This document shows positions 1 through 9,434 of a stretch of DNA of 42,094 nucleotides, piece after piece. The DNA is taken from positions 1-42,094 of the forward strand of contig CALBSC010000021.1 in the NCBI GenBank assembly GCA_937927685.1, in the 5' to 3' direction. Both the position numbers and the translations under genes were made by a program. Numbering within the stretch: position 1 is the stretch's first letter; each line of letters starts with the position of its first letter. The notes beneath the pieces were generated by a model that searched no databases, was not told the DNA's origin, and worked only from the letters and a program-made list of their open reading frames with translations. The DNA is from an uncultured Burkholderiales bacterium. GTDB taxonomy: Bacteria > Pseudomonadota > Gammaproteobacteria > Burkholderiales > Burkholderiaceae_C.

Positions 1-1250
1 TGGTGGTGAGTGCGAGCGATGTGGACACGGGTGCGACGCTCACGTACACGCTGGGCTCCAGGATTGAAGCGATGGCGGCCGTTCACCAGACGGCTGGTCT
101 CAAGTCTTCATCAGGCTTTACCACTGCGTGGATTACGCCCAACCAGATGCAGACCAGCGCGGGACAGGGTTACGGGACGCTCAACAGCGACAGCCAGGGT
201 CGTCTGTACGTCTGGAAAGAGTCGTCGACTGCACCCGGTGTGATGGAGGTGGTGCGTTACTCCAGTGCAGGGGTTCTGGATGCGGGCTACAAGGTGACCA
301 TCCCCGCCACGGTGGGTTTGTACAACCTGCTGGGCGTGACCGGTGATGGTGCGGTCTATGCGAAAGAGGTGAGCAGTGGTGGCTCGGTCACGACCGGGGT
401 GTCGAAATATGTCCAGAGTGGCAATGCCACCGTGCTCGACACCACATTTGGCACGGCGGGTCATCTGGTGCTGAGCACGACAGCTGCAGGGATCAGTGTA
501 TTGGGCGTGCCCACCACATCTGGTGCACTCTACGTGCGTGAGGCAGGCAGTTCGGGTTACGACGAGATACATCGCTACTCTGCCGCCGGAACGCTCGACA
601 GCACCTTCAAGGTGGTCTTGTCCAATATGACGCCAGCGGGTAGCAGCAATATCCAGGTACGCCGAGGTGTGTTTGGTGACGACAGCGTCTATGTGGTGCA
701 GGAGTTGACAACCTGGTCAACGAGTCTGACGAACACGCTGGTCTCACAGGTCAGTTTGAACGTGCAGCGCTACACCGCCAGCGGTGCCCTGGACAGCCAT
801 TACAGCCTGACGATCCCGGGGTTGGGGCTCTCGGCACTGAGGGGTGTCAATGGTGGTGGCGTTCTGGTTGAAACGAACGTCTGGGACACCAGCAATATGT
901 CGCACGCGGCACTGCGGCATTACAAGACGGACGGGTCACTGGACACGAACTACGGTACAGGTGGCACGCTGGTGATTCCAACTGGGGGTCAGTACGCGTT
1001 TGTCACGGGAGGCCTGGAAGTCGTGAATGCCCAGGGACAGGTGACGGTGTACGGACCCGAGGGGCATGCAGTGACATCGGGCGCAGTGGCCGGTTTGTCG
1101 TTCAATGCCTCCACACACACCTTCACGCTGGATGCGGCAAACGCGGCGTACAGCACGCTGACGGCTGGACAGACGCAGACTGTGTCGACGCACTACACGG
1201 TGACGGACCAAAACGGAACGTGGGACGAGGGCGAGGTCCAGATCACGGTG
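1..1250 (+). repeat. Large tandem-type repeat, copy 1 (left-truncated)
   Basis: This is the first copy of a unit of about 1.25 kb that recurs at 2662-3914, separated by about 1.4 kb of related but more diverged propeller sequence. Both copies open with the same VSASD-[VA]-DTGATLTY segment and close with GTWDEGEV-x-ITV. Numerous short stretches are identical at DNA level, but many third positions differ, so the duplication is not very recent. Confidence 0.8.
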
Positions 1251-4200
1251 AGTGGGGACCGGATCTATGAGGGCTCCAGCGCCCAAGGCACGCTCAACAG
1301 CGGGTTGGACCAGGTGTTCATCCGTGACACGTCAGGGGATGACGCGGTTGATGTGAACATGACGCAGGGGGTTCGCGCGATTGGCAAGGATTCGAGCGGT
1401 CGCACGTACGTGGTGAACTGGAACGAGGTGTATCGCTCGGTGGTGGGGGACATGACGTCGAGCGGGTATGTGCAGGTGCATCGTTTCCTCAGCACGGGAG
1501 CGCTGGACACGACGTACGAGGTGAACCTGCCCACCACCAGCGGGACCCTGAGTTACACCGCCGGATGGGGAACCGCTTCCTACAAAATCCGCGCCATTGA
1601 TGCAACCGGTGCGGTCTATGTCGAGAATTTCGGCAGCATGAGCGGTTCGTCTCCCCATGCGCTGGAGCGGTACCTCAGTGCTTCTTCGGGGATCCAATCA
1701 GACGCTTTGAGTGGGTCGGTGGTGAACAAGGATGCCAGTTACCTGGTCAATCTTGATATTCTGAACAGCTCGGTGCTGATGGGGACGACGGATGGCAAGT
1801 TCTATGTTCGAACCAATGTGGGTTCGAACATTGAAATTACCCGTTACAACACCACTGGCTCGTTGGATGAGACCTTTGGCACCCTGGCAAGTGGCTACAA
1901 GCTGGTGCTGACGGGGCTCAACACGGCCAGCAGCTTCAATGGCGTGTTCCCGTACAGCTCAGGGCCGGTGATTCAGCGCGGACCTTCCGGGGTGGATGAC
2001 AAGCTGTATGTGAAAGTGTGGGACGCCACGGCGGGTACAACCGTGATCACGCGCTACACGAACACGGGTGTGCTGGATACGACGTACGCAATCAAGTTGC
2101 CTGTCGGGGTGGAGCCCAGCTACATTCGGGGACAGGATGGGGATGGCAAACAGTATGTGCAGCGGCAGTTGAGTGATGGCAGCTGGGTGCTTGAGCGGTA
2201 CTCGCCCACGGTGGTGACGAACGGCAGCGCAACGCAGACGGCAAGTGTGGCGGATACGACGTTTGGCACGAATGGTCAAATCTCCCTTCCCGCCAATGCA
2301 ACGGTGCTCACATACGGTGGTTTGCTGGGCGAGATTCTGGTGTTCACGAACACGAGCACGGCCGCAGGCATTCCGGACAAGATCTACAGCATGAGCACGG
2401 GTGCTTCGCTGGCTGTCAAGGACGGCTGGAGCCTGGATGTGGACGGCAACTACGTCTTTGACGCGACCCTGGCGACCTATGATTCGCTGGCAAAGGATGC
2501 CCAGGCGACGACGACGCTGAATTACAAGACGATCACGCTGGGCAGTGGGCCGACGGGGACGGCGACGACGTCGAGCCTGAACTTCAAGGTGATTGGAACC
2601 AACGACTGGCCGGTGGCACAGGATGCGAAGCTGGCGGCGACGACGGGGGCAAGTGCCAGTGTGGTGGTGAGTGCGAGCGATGCAGACACCGGAGCCACCT
2701 TGACCTACAGCCTGGGTTCAAGGATAGAAGGCTTTGCGCCGACCCTGCAGAGTCTGGGTCTCAAAATCCCGTCTGGCGTGATGAGCACGACCGCATACCT
2801 CAATGCGAGTCAGGGACAGGTACAGACGGCCACGGGTCAGAGCTACGGGTTCATGAACAGCGATGATCAGGGTCGTCTGTACGTGTGGAAGCAATCGACG
2901 ACGTCGATGGCGGTGGAGATCCAGCGGTACTCCAAGGCTGGAGTGCTGGATGCTGGGTACAAGCTGACGATCCCGTCGGATGCGGGCGGCGCTTCATCCC
3001 TGCGAGGGGTGACCAATGACGGCTCGGTGTATGCGGTCAAGAACGGGGCAGTCGTCCGCTACCAGCTGGACGCCAGTGGTGCGAGCGTTGTGGACACGAC
3101 CTATGGGGTGAACGGCCAGCTGGCGCTGGCTGGTGCGAACCCGGGGCAGGTGATCGGCACGCCCACCAGCACAGGCGGGCTGTATGTGCTGGAGACGGTT
3201 CAGGACTCGACATCAGCGAGCGGTCATCTCGAATTGCACCGGTACACCTCAGCAGGCGTGCTGGACAGCACCTTCAAGGTGGTTCTGCCATCACTGACCG
3301 CCACCGATTACAGCAGTTTCCAGGTGCGACGTGGTGTGTACGGGGATGACAGTGCCTACATGCTGCAGGCCTATTCGTTCACCACGACGACCAACGCCAT
3401 GAGCACAAGCAGTTATGGTGTGCAGGTGCTGCGGTACACGGCCAGCGGGGCCCTGGACAGTCACTATTTGGTCACGCTCCCGAACGCAACGACTTCACAG
3501 ATTCGCAGTGCCAACGGCGGCGGCGTCCTGATCGAGACCACGGTGACAGACAGCCAGGGCATGCAGCTGGCCGCCTTGCAGCATTACAAGCCGGACGGCA
3601 CCCTGGACACGAACTATGGGACGGCTGGTACGCTGGTGATTCCGTCGGGCAGTCAGTACACCCTGGTGCCTGCCGGGCTGGAGATGGTCAATGCGCAGGG
3701 CCAGGTGACGGTCTATGGCCCCGAGGGTCATGTGGTGACCTCCAGTGCAGTGGCCGGTTTGACCTTTGATGCCGACTCGCACACGTTCACCCTGGATGCG
3801 ACCAATGCGGCGTACAGCACGTTGACGGCGGGACAAACACAGACGGTCTCCACGCACTACACGGTGAAGGACCAGTTCGGCACCTGGGACGAGGGCGAGG
3901 TGAAGATCACCGTCACGGCTCCCTCCACCTCCGGCAAGGTCATCGATGGTTACATCTCCGGCGCACAGGTGTTCCTGGATTCCAACGGCGATGGTGTGCT
4001 CAATTCGACAGATGCGAATCAGAACGGCAAATGGGACTCGGGTGAGGGCGAGGCCTGGACGCAGTCGGGTGCCGATGGCGCCTATGTGCTGCCCGTGAAC
4101 ACGGCGGGTGTGCCCATCGTGGCCTCAGGTGGGACGGACATGTCCACCAACTTGCCGTTCTCCGGCAAGCTGGTAGCACTGGCTGGGTCCAGCGTGATCA

Positions 4201-6293
4201 CGCCGCTGACAACGGTGGTGGCCTCGCTGGTGGCGCAACGGGTGGCTGCGTACAAGAGCACGCATGCCAACGCGGCACCGTCCTCCACAGACCTCAAGAC
4301 AATGATGGACCAGGCCAAGACGGATGTGGCCAAGGTGCTGGGCGTGGGGTCGGTAGACCTCGCGACGTTCGACCCCATTGCTGTCTTGCAAAACAACACG
4401 GCCACCACGACCGACAAGGCCAACGCGCTGACGGTGCAAAAAGCCGCCGTGCAAGTCCTGAATGTCCTGGGCGCCGCAGCGCAACAGGTGGGCGGCTCGA
4501 GTGGTGCCAGCACGGCGCTCGGTCTGCTGGCGGGCAAAGTGGACCAGTTAAGCACCGGCACCACCACGCTTGACCTGAGCAGTTCGGCGGTATTGGGGAC
4601 GGTGGGCATTGATGCGACGCGCCAGGCGTTGCTGTCAAGCCTCAATTCGCAGGTTCGGTCTGCGGGCGACCTGACTGCCCTGGTCGGGTTGCAGCAGATG
4701 GCGGGCACCTCCAGCGGATCGGCGAACGGGGCTACAACTGCCGTGGCCAACGGATCCACCACCACCCAGGGCGGTCCTGCATTGCAATCGGCCCTGGCCA
4801 TGGGTACCCAGATTGTGCTGACCTACGATACGACCCTGGACAGCGCGCATGCCCCCTCCACCGTGGCTTTCACGGCATTGGTGAACAATGCCCCGGTGAC
4901 CGTGTCAGCGCTCAGCGTGGCAGGCTACCAGGTGGTGCTGACCCTGTCCTCGACGGTTGCGGCCAACGCTTCGCTGAGCCTGACTTACGCTGCGGGGGCT
5001 TCCAGTGCGCTTACCACCAATGCCGCCATCCAGAATTTGACGGGGGTTGACGCCTCGGGCTTCTCATTGCCGACCTTGTCTGTCAGCGTCTCACCGTTGG
5101 TGCTTGACCTCAATGACGATGGCGTGCTCACCACGGCGCAGGCGGCTCAGCACCTGTTCCAGCTGACACCCGCGACGCCCGTAGTGCTCAAAGGCTGGAT
5201 TGCGTCTGCGGATGCTTTCCTGATTCGAGATTTCAACGGCAACCACCAGGTGGACAATGGCGCCGAGTTGTTCGGGATGGGCACCGCGCTGCCATCAGGG
5301 GCGCTGGCTGCCAACGGCTTTGATGCGCTCGCGGCGCTGGATAGCAATGCAGACGGTGTCATCAATGCTGCCGATGCGGACTTCTCGACCCTCGGCGTGT
5401 GGCAGGACGCCAATGGCAACGGTATCAGCGATGCGGGCGAACTCAGCACCCTGGCGGATCATCACATCGTTCAACTCGATCTGAACCCGCGTGTCGGCTC
5501 TTCCCTGGACCACGGCAACCTGCTGGGCCTGCTGTCGGCGTACCACACCGACGATGGCCAGGTGCACAGCCTGACCGATGTCTTCTTTGACACCTACTCG
5601 GGCGCCTCTGCCCTGGTGGCGGCGGCCGAGCAACTGAAGACGGGTTCGTCGACCGGTCACGACCTGATGCAGACTTTGTCCGCAGCGGGATTCGGGCCTG
5701 TACAAGCGGCCCGGACCGAGTCCTTGACCGTGAGTGATGAGCTGGCGGCGGTGCTGGTGGAGGGTGGCTGGCTGACGGCTGACGCGCAGGCGCAGGTCAC
5801 GGTGCAAACGCAGGGCGTTGACCCCTTGCTCCATCTCAGCCTGCAGGACATGGCCGGACTGGGCGTGGACCAGGTGCAGTTGAGTGGGCATGCCACGGTG
5901 GACCTGGGGCAACCGTCCTTCACCCGGAACGAACTGGCTCAACTGCTGGATGCCCTGCAAGGCCAACGGACCACAGCCCAACAGCCGATGTTCTCGGACC
6001 TTGGGGCCACGCTGGTCATGGACAATGCAGTGCTCAACGATTTGTTGTCAGGCCAGTCGCAAGGCGACCCGGTGGTGCAAGCCATCTTGACGTCACTGTC
6101 CGCCCTGGGAGTGGATCAACTGGACGGTGTGGAGGCTGCACAGCAGTCTTCTGCATCCGGTGTGTCCGCGGCGCAATCCGTGGCGCTGGTGTCGGCACTC
6201 AGTGGTGCGGTCGAGGTGCAACTGCTCGGGCCGGATCCGCAGGACCTGACCCAAATGATCGACTTTGACCCCTTGAACAAGCCGCTGGCCTGA
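1..6293 (+). CDS. Giant repetitive type I-secreted surface/adhesin-like protein (5' truncated)
   Basis: The reading frame is open at the left window edge, so at least 2096 C-terminal residues of a larger protein are present. Residues 1-1310 are beta-rich and carry about 14 copies of a motif like G-x-L-D-[ST]-x-[YF] followed by a hydrophobic strand, for example SLDTNYGTGGTLVIP. This resembles delta-60 repeats that build beta-propellers, and the units end in VCBS-like linkers such as VIGTNDWPVAQDA. Residues about 1315-1350 are an Asp/Gly-rich calcium-type loop (VFLDSNGDGVLNSTDANQNG). Residues about 1590-1686 resemble a SwmB domain. Residues about 1698-1830 match the calcium-binding module common near the C-terminus of RTX proteins (DLNDDG, DFNGN, DSNADG, DANGNG). 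No classical GGxGxD nonapeptide array is visible. The ABC exporter starts 17 bp downstream, so export by that system is the natural inference. Adhesion or biofilm function is inferred from architecture only; no catalytic domain was seen. Confidence 0.8.
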   Translation, partial: VVSASDVDTGATLTYTLGSRIEAMAAVHQTAGLKSSSGFTTAWITPNQMQTSAGQGYGTLNSDSQGRLYVWKESSTAPGVMEVVRYSSAGVLDAGYKVTIPATVGLYNLLGVTGDGAVYAKEVSSGGSVTTGVSKYVQSGNATVLDTTFGTAGHLVLSTTAAGISVLGVPTTSGALYVREAGSSGYDEIHRYSAAGTLDSTFKVVLSNMTPAGSSNIQVRRGVFGDDSVYVVQELTTWSTSLTNTLVSQVSLNVQRYTASGALDSHYSLTIPGLGLSALRGVNGGGVLVETNVWDTSNMSHAALRHYKTDGSLDTNYGTGGTLVIPTGGQYAFVTGGLEVVNAQGQVTVYGPEGHAVTSGAVAGLSFNASTHTFTLDAANAAYSTLTAGQTQTVSTHYTVTDQNGTWDEGEVQITVSGDRIYEGSSAQGTLNSGLDQVFIRDTSGDDAVDVNMTQGVRAIGKDSSGRTYVVNWNEVYRSVVGDMTSSGYVQVHRFLSTGALDTTYEVNLPTTSGTLSYTAGWGTASYKIRAIDATGAVYVENFGSMSGSSPHALERYLSASSGIQSDALSGSVVNKDASYLVNLDILNSSVLMGTTDGKFYVRTNVGSNIEITRYNTTGSLDETFGTLASGYKLVLTGLNTASSFNGVFPYSSGPVIQRGPSGVDDKLYVKVWDATAGTTVITRYTNTGVLDTTYAIKLPVGVEPSYIRGQDGDGKQYVQRQLSDGSWVLERYSPTVVTNGSATQTASVADTTFGTNGQISLPANATVLTYGGLLGEILVFTNTSTAAGIPDKIYSMSTGASLAVKDGWSLDVDGNYVFDATLATYDSLAKDAQATTTLNYKTITLGSGPTGTATTSSLNFKVIGTNDWPVAQDAKLAATTGASASVVVSASDADTGATLTYSLGSRIEGFAPTLQSLGLKIPSGVMSTTAYLNASQGQVQTATGQSYGFMNSDDQGRLYVWKQSTTSMAVEIQRYSKAGVLDAGYKLTIPSDAGGASSLRGVTNDGSVYAVKNGAVVRYQLDASGASVVDTTYGVNGQLALAGANPGQVIGTPTSTGGLYVLETVQDSTSASGHLELHRYTSAGVLDSTFKVVLPSLTATDYSSFQVRRGVYGDDSAYMLQAYSFTTTTNAMSTSSYGVQVLRYTASGALDSHYLVTLPNATTSQIRSANGGGVLIETTVTDSQGMQLAALQHYKPDGTLDTNYGTAGTLVIPSGSQYTLVPAGLEMVNAQGQVTVYGPEGHVVTSSAVAGLTFDADSHTFTLDATNAAYSTLTAGQTQTVSTHYTVKDQFGTWDEGEVKITVTAPSTSGKVIDGYISGAQVFLDSNGDGVLNSTDANQNGKWDSGEGEAWTQSGADGAYVLPVNTAGVPIVASGGTDMSTNLPFSGKLVALAGSSVITPLTTVVASLVAQRVAAYKSTHANAAPSSTDLKTMMDQAKTDVAKVLGVGSVDLATFDPIAVLQNNTATTTDKANALTVQKAAVQVLNVLGAAAQQVGGSSGASTALGLLAGKVDQLSTGTTTLDLSSSAVLGTVGIDATRQALLSSLNSQVRSAGDLTALVGLQQMAGTSSGSANGATTAVANGSTTTQGGPALQSALAMGTQIVLTYDTTLDSAHAPSTVAFTALVNNAPVTVSALSVAGYQVVLTLSSTVAANASLSLTYAAGASSALTTNAAIQNLTGVDASGFSLPTLSVSVSPLVLDLNDDGVLTTAQAAQHLFQLTPATPVVLKGWIASADAFLIRDFNGNHQVDNGAELFGMGTALPSGALAANGFDALAALDSNADGVINAADADFSTLGVWQDANGNGISDAGELSTLADHHIVQLDLNPRVGSSLDHGNLLGLLSAYHTDDGQVHSLTDVFFDTYSGASALVAAAEQLKTGSSTGHDLMQTLSAAGFGPVQAARTESLTVSDELAAVLVEGGWLTADAQAQVTVQTQGVDPLLHLSLQDMAGLGVDQVQLSGHATVDLGQPSFTRNELAQLLDALQGQRTTAQQPMFSDLGATLVMDNAVLNDLLSGQSQGDPVVQAILTSLSALGVDQLDGVEAAQQSSASGVSAAQSVALVSALSGAVEVQLLGPDPQDLTQMIDFDPLNKPLA
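2662..3914 (+). repeat. Large tandem-type repeat, copy 2
   Basis: This second copy aligns end to end with window positions 1-1250. The same order of LD-x-x-[YF] motifs, the VYGPEGH segment and the AYSTLTAGQTQTVSTHY segment are found in both. The sequence immediately before it (VIGTNDWPVAQDAKLA...) shows what probably precedes copy 1 outside the window. Confidence 0.8.
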
Positions 6294-6310
6294 CCCGAGA
6301 AAGAGCCTGG

Positions 6311-8092
6311 ATGACGATGTCTGCTTCCCCCCCTGCGGCTTCCGCGACGGATGACCAGGGGCGACCCTTGCAGGATGTGCTGGCGCAGTGCCGGCGCGCG
6401 CTGGGCGTGGCGTTTGGCCTGACGTTCCTGATTGACCTGCTGGGACTGACCCCCATGCTGTACATGATGAGCGCCTATGACCGGGTCTTGTCCTCGCGCA
6501 GTGGGGTCACCCTGGTGTCGCTCACGCTGGTGGTGCTGGGGTTTTACGTGTTCTGGTCGGCCCTGGAATGGATACGGGCGCGCCTGATGGTGCGACTGTC
6601 GCTGCGGATTGACTGGGAGTTGGCCGCCGACGTGTTCGACGCATCATTTCGTCGTTTTGTGGATCGGCGCAACGTGAATGTCCATCAGGTGCTGGGCGAC
6701 CTCGTGGCCCTGCGTCAGTTCATGACGGGTGCGCCCGTGCTGGCGCTGATGGATGCGCCGTTTGGCGTGGTCTTCATCCTGATCGCGGCCCTGTTTCATC
6801 CTTACCTGGCGCTGTTTGCCGCTGCGGCCGCCTTGCTCATGGTGGTGCTCTCGGTCATCACCCTGCGCTGGACCTCGCCGCTGCTGAAGCAGGCCAACAA
6901 TGCCAATGCCGAAGCGTCCCGGGTAGCGGCCAACGGCCTGAAGCAGGCCGACACAGCGCTGGCCCTGGGCATGATGCGCGCCGTGCGCAACCGCTGGTAC
7001 GCCCAACATCGACAGTTCCTGACGCATCAGGTCAACGCATCCGAGGCTTCAGGCCTGTTGGGGGGCGTCTCCGGGTTCTTGCAAAAAGCCTTGCCATCGC
7101 TGCAGTTGGGCCTGGCGGTGTACCTGGCGATGGAAAACCTGATCACCGGCGGCATGGTGATCGTGGCCTCGATGCTGATTGGCAAGGCGGTGGCGCCCGT
7201 ACAAAAACTCATTGCCAGTTGGAAGGACATCGTGGCCGCACGCCAGGCGTACGACCGGCTCACCGAGTTGATGAGCCACGATGCCCGGCATCAGGCGCCT
7301 CGCATGGCCTTGCCGCCGCCCACCGGCCGTCTGACCGTGACCGCCGCCAGCGCACTGCCTCCTGGCAGCGACAAGCCGGTGCTGACAGACATCCAGTTTG
7401 CCCTGGAGCCCGGTCAGGTGCTGGCCATTGTGGGCCCCAGCGCTGCAGGCAAGACCTCGCTCGTCAAATTGCTGCTGGGCGTGTGGCGACCCTCCCAGGG
7501 GTCGGTGCGACTGGACGGTGTCGAGTTGAGCGACTGGAGCCATGACGAGGTCGGCCCGCTCATCGGCTATGTGCCGCAGGAGATCGACTTTCACGAAGGT
7601 ACCGTGGCCGACAACATCGCACGTCTGGGTGAGGTGAATGCCGAACAGGTGGTGGCTGCGACGCAGGTCATCCAGATGCATGAGACGATTCTGAAATTCC
7701 CCAAGGGCTACGACACGCCGATGGGTGATACCGGGTTCACCCCCTCAGGGGGACAACGCCAACGTCTGGCCATTGCCCGGGCCTTGTACGGCATGCCGCG
7801 CTATGTGGTGATGGACGAGCCCAACTCCAACCTGGATGAACAGGGCGAGCAGGCCTTGATGGAGGCGGTCCAGGCGCTCAAGGCGGCTGGATCGACGGTG
7901 ATCCTGACCACTCACCGGCCCAGGCTGATCGGCATGGTGGACCGGATGTTGTTGTTGCGCGAAGGCCGGCAAGTGGCGTTCGGCGATGCCCAGGAAATCA
8001 TGCAGGCCCTGCGAAAACTGCAGGTGGTGTCGACCGAGGACCGCGCCGTCGCGGAGGCCCCGACGGGCACGGAAGGGGAGGCGCGATCATGA
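6311..8092 (+). CDS. Type I secretion ABC transporter, PrtD-type permease/ATPase
   Basis: This inner-membrane half-transporter of 593 aa would energise export of the upstream giant protein through a tripartite channel. Residues about 25-310 contain a hydrophobic ABC exporter membrane domain with no N-terminal C39 peptidase, so it belongs with PrtD-like rather than LapB or bacteriocin exporters. The nucleotide-binding domain shows Walker A GPSAAGKTS (K381), signature SGGQRQR (about 479-485), Walker B YVVMDEP (D502, E503) and an H-loop in TTHRP. The ATG lies 17 bp after the upstream stop, and the stop overlaps the next ATG by 4 bp, so it is cotranscribed and probably translationally coupled with the adaptor gene. 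Length is normal for the family. Family assignment is firm; the cognate substrate is inferred from position. Confidence 0.95.
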   Translation: MTMSASPPAASATDDQGRPLQDVLAQCRRALGVAFGLTFLIDLLGLTPMLYMMSAYDRVLSSRSGVTLVSLTLVVLGFYVFWSALEWIRARLMVRLSLRIDWELAADVFDASFRRFVDRRNVNVHQVLGDLVALRQFMTGAPVLALMDAPFGVVFILIAALFHPYLALFAAAAALLMVVLSVITLRWTSPLLKQANNANAEASRVAANGLKQADTALALGMMRAVRNRWYAQHRQFLTHQVNASEASGLLGGVSGFLQKALPSLQLGLAVYLAMENLITGGMVIVASMLIGKAVAPVQKLIASWKDIVAARQAYDRLTELMSHDARHQAPRMALPPPTGRLTVTAASALPPGSDKPVLTDIQFALEPGQVLAIVGPSAAGKTSLVKLLLGVWRPSQGSVRLDGVELSDWSHDEVGPLIGYVPQEIDFHEGTVADNIARLGEVNAEQVVAATQVIQMHETILKFPKGYDTPMGDTGFTPSGGQRQRLAIARALYGMPRYVVMDEPNSNLDEQGEQALMEAVQALKAAGSTVILTTHRPRLIGMVDRMLLLREGRQVAFGDAQEIMQALRKLQVVSTEDRAVAEAPTGTEGEARS

Positions 8093-9426
8093 GCCAGTCC
8101 GAGCAGACGTCGCGCTGGTTCGAGGGCTGGAACCCCTACGACCTGAGTCGCCTGACCCCACGGGACATCGAGCCCGTGCGGGTGCACGAATCGCCGCTGC
8201 GACGGGTGGCCGCCGTCTGGTTCCTGGGCGCTTTCCTGCTGTTCTTGCTGTGGGCCTTCTGGGCGCCGATTGATGCGGGCGTTTCCGTGCAGGGCTCGGT
8301 GAGTGTGCTGGGCAACCGCAAGGCGGTGCAGCACCCGTCGGGTGGGGTGGTGCAGTCGATCCGGGTGCGTGAAGGCATGCGGGTGAAGGAGGGGGATCTG
8401 CTGTTGCGCATCAACCCCTTGAAGTCGGATGCCGAACTGGCCGGGGTCGAGTTGCAATACATCAACTTGCTGGCCACGGAATCGCGTTTGCGCGCCGAGC
8501 AAAACCAGTTCGGACCCATCGTGTGGAGCGATGAACTGGGCCGGCGCTTCAAGGCGGGTCAGGCGGCAGTGAAGGAGGCCAAGCAGTTGCAAACCAAGCT
8601 GCTGCAGTCCCGCCGAGCCGAGTACGAGGCGCAGACGGCCGGGCTGGATGAGCAGATCCGGGGCTTGCGACGGGTGCTGGAGTCGCGCGCCATCCAGCTC
8701 AAGAGTTTGCAGCAGGAAATGGTGAACACGATCGAGTTGGCCCGGGGAGGCTTCGTGCCCCAGAACCAGGCCAACCAGGCCGAGCGGCAGAAAAGCGAAC
8801 TGGACTCCAGCATCGCCAGCACCCAGGCCGAACTGGCGCGGGCCCAGTTGCAGAAAGCGCAGTTGCACAGTGCCTTGCTCAAGGACATTCACCAGCAGTT
8901 GCAGGAGGCACAAAAGAACCGCGATGCCCTGCTCGGGCGTCTGGACGCCGCCAAATTCGACCGCGAGCTGACCGAGGTGCGTGCGATGGTGTCGGGCAGC
9001 ATCGTCGGCTTGAAGGTGTTCAGTGTGGGCGGGGTGATTTCGCCGGGGCAGACGCTGATGGAGATCGTGCCCGAAGAGGAACACCTGATCATCCAGGCCA
9101 AGATCCCGGCACTCATCATTGACAAGGTCACGCCGGGCATGCCGGCGGATTTGCGGTTCGTGAGCTTCAACCAGTCCACCACACCGGTGGTGCCCGGTGT
9201 GGTGAGGGTGGTGGGGGCCGACAAGGAGCCCGTGACCAACCCGAACGAGCCCGAGTACTACCTGTCTCAGGTGGAAGTGACCCCGGCCGGCCTGCAGATG
9301 CTGGGTTCGTTGAAAATCCAGCCCGGCATGCCGGTGGATGTGGTGGTGAAGTCGGGTGAGCGGTCCTTCATGAGTTATTGGCTCAAACCGTTGACCGACA
9401 AAATGGCGGTGGCTTTTAAAGGTTGA
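8089..9426 (+). CDS. HlyD-family type I secretion periplasmic adaptor
   Basis: This membrane fusion protein of 445 aa bridges the ABC exporter and the outer-membrane channel. A short cytoplasmic N-terminus precedes one membrane helix at about residues 41-58. A lipoyl/barrel-sandwich half motif follows (GNRKAVQHPSGGVVQSI), then a long alpha-helical hairpin rich in Gln, Glu and Ala (about 120-300), the second lipoyl half (VSGSIVGLKVFSVGGVISPGQ) and a beta-barrel region. This is the standard layout of HlyD/PrtE adaptors. The ATG overlaps the exporter stop (ATGA), and its own TGA overlaps a possible TTG start of the next gene. It should act with the exporter at 6311-8092 and the TolC-like protein. 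Confidence 0.95.
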   Translation: MSQSEQTSRWFEGWNPYDLSRLTPRDIEPVRVHESPLRRVAAVWFLGAFLLFLLWAFWAPIDAGVSVQGSVSVLGNRKAVQHPSGGVVQSIRVREGMRVKEGDLLLRINPLKSDAELAGVELQYINLLATESRLRAEQNQFGPIVWSDELGRRFKAGQAAVKEAKQLQTKLLQSRRAEYEAQTAGLDEQIRGLRRVLESRAIQLKSLQQEMVNTIELARGGFVPQNQANQAERQKSELDSSIASTQAELARAQLQKAQLHSALLKDIHQQLQEAQKNRDALLGRLDAAKFDRELTEVRAMVSGSIVGLKVFSVGGVISPGQTLMEIVPEEEHLIIQAKIPALIIDKVTPGMPADLRFVSFNQSTTPVVPGVVRVVGADKEPVTNPNEPEYYLSQVEVTPAGLQMLGSLKIQPGMPVDVVVKSGERSFMSYWLKPLTDKMAVAFKG

Positions 9427-9434
9427 GACGCTTC

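Noticed and set aside
3972..4060. Dockerin or cellulosome-type domain in the giant protein
   Set aside because: The Asp/Gly-rich loops resemble calcium loops in general, but the duplicated 22-residue dockerin pattern is not present and no cellulosome context exists.
7912..9084. 390-codon antisense frame opposite the HlyD-type adaptor
   Set aside because: It is rich in Leu, Gln and His with no domain pattern; the + strand adaptor is unambiguous.
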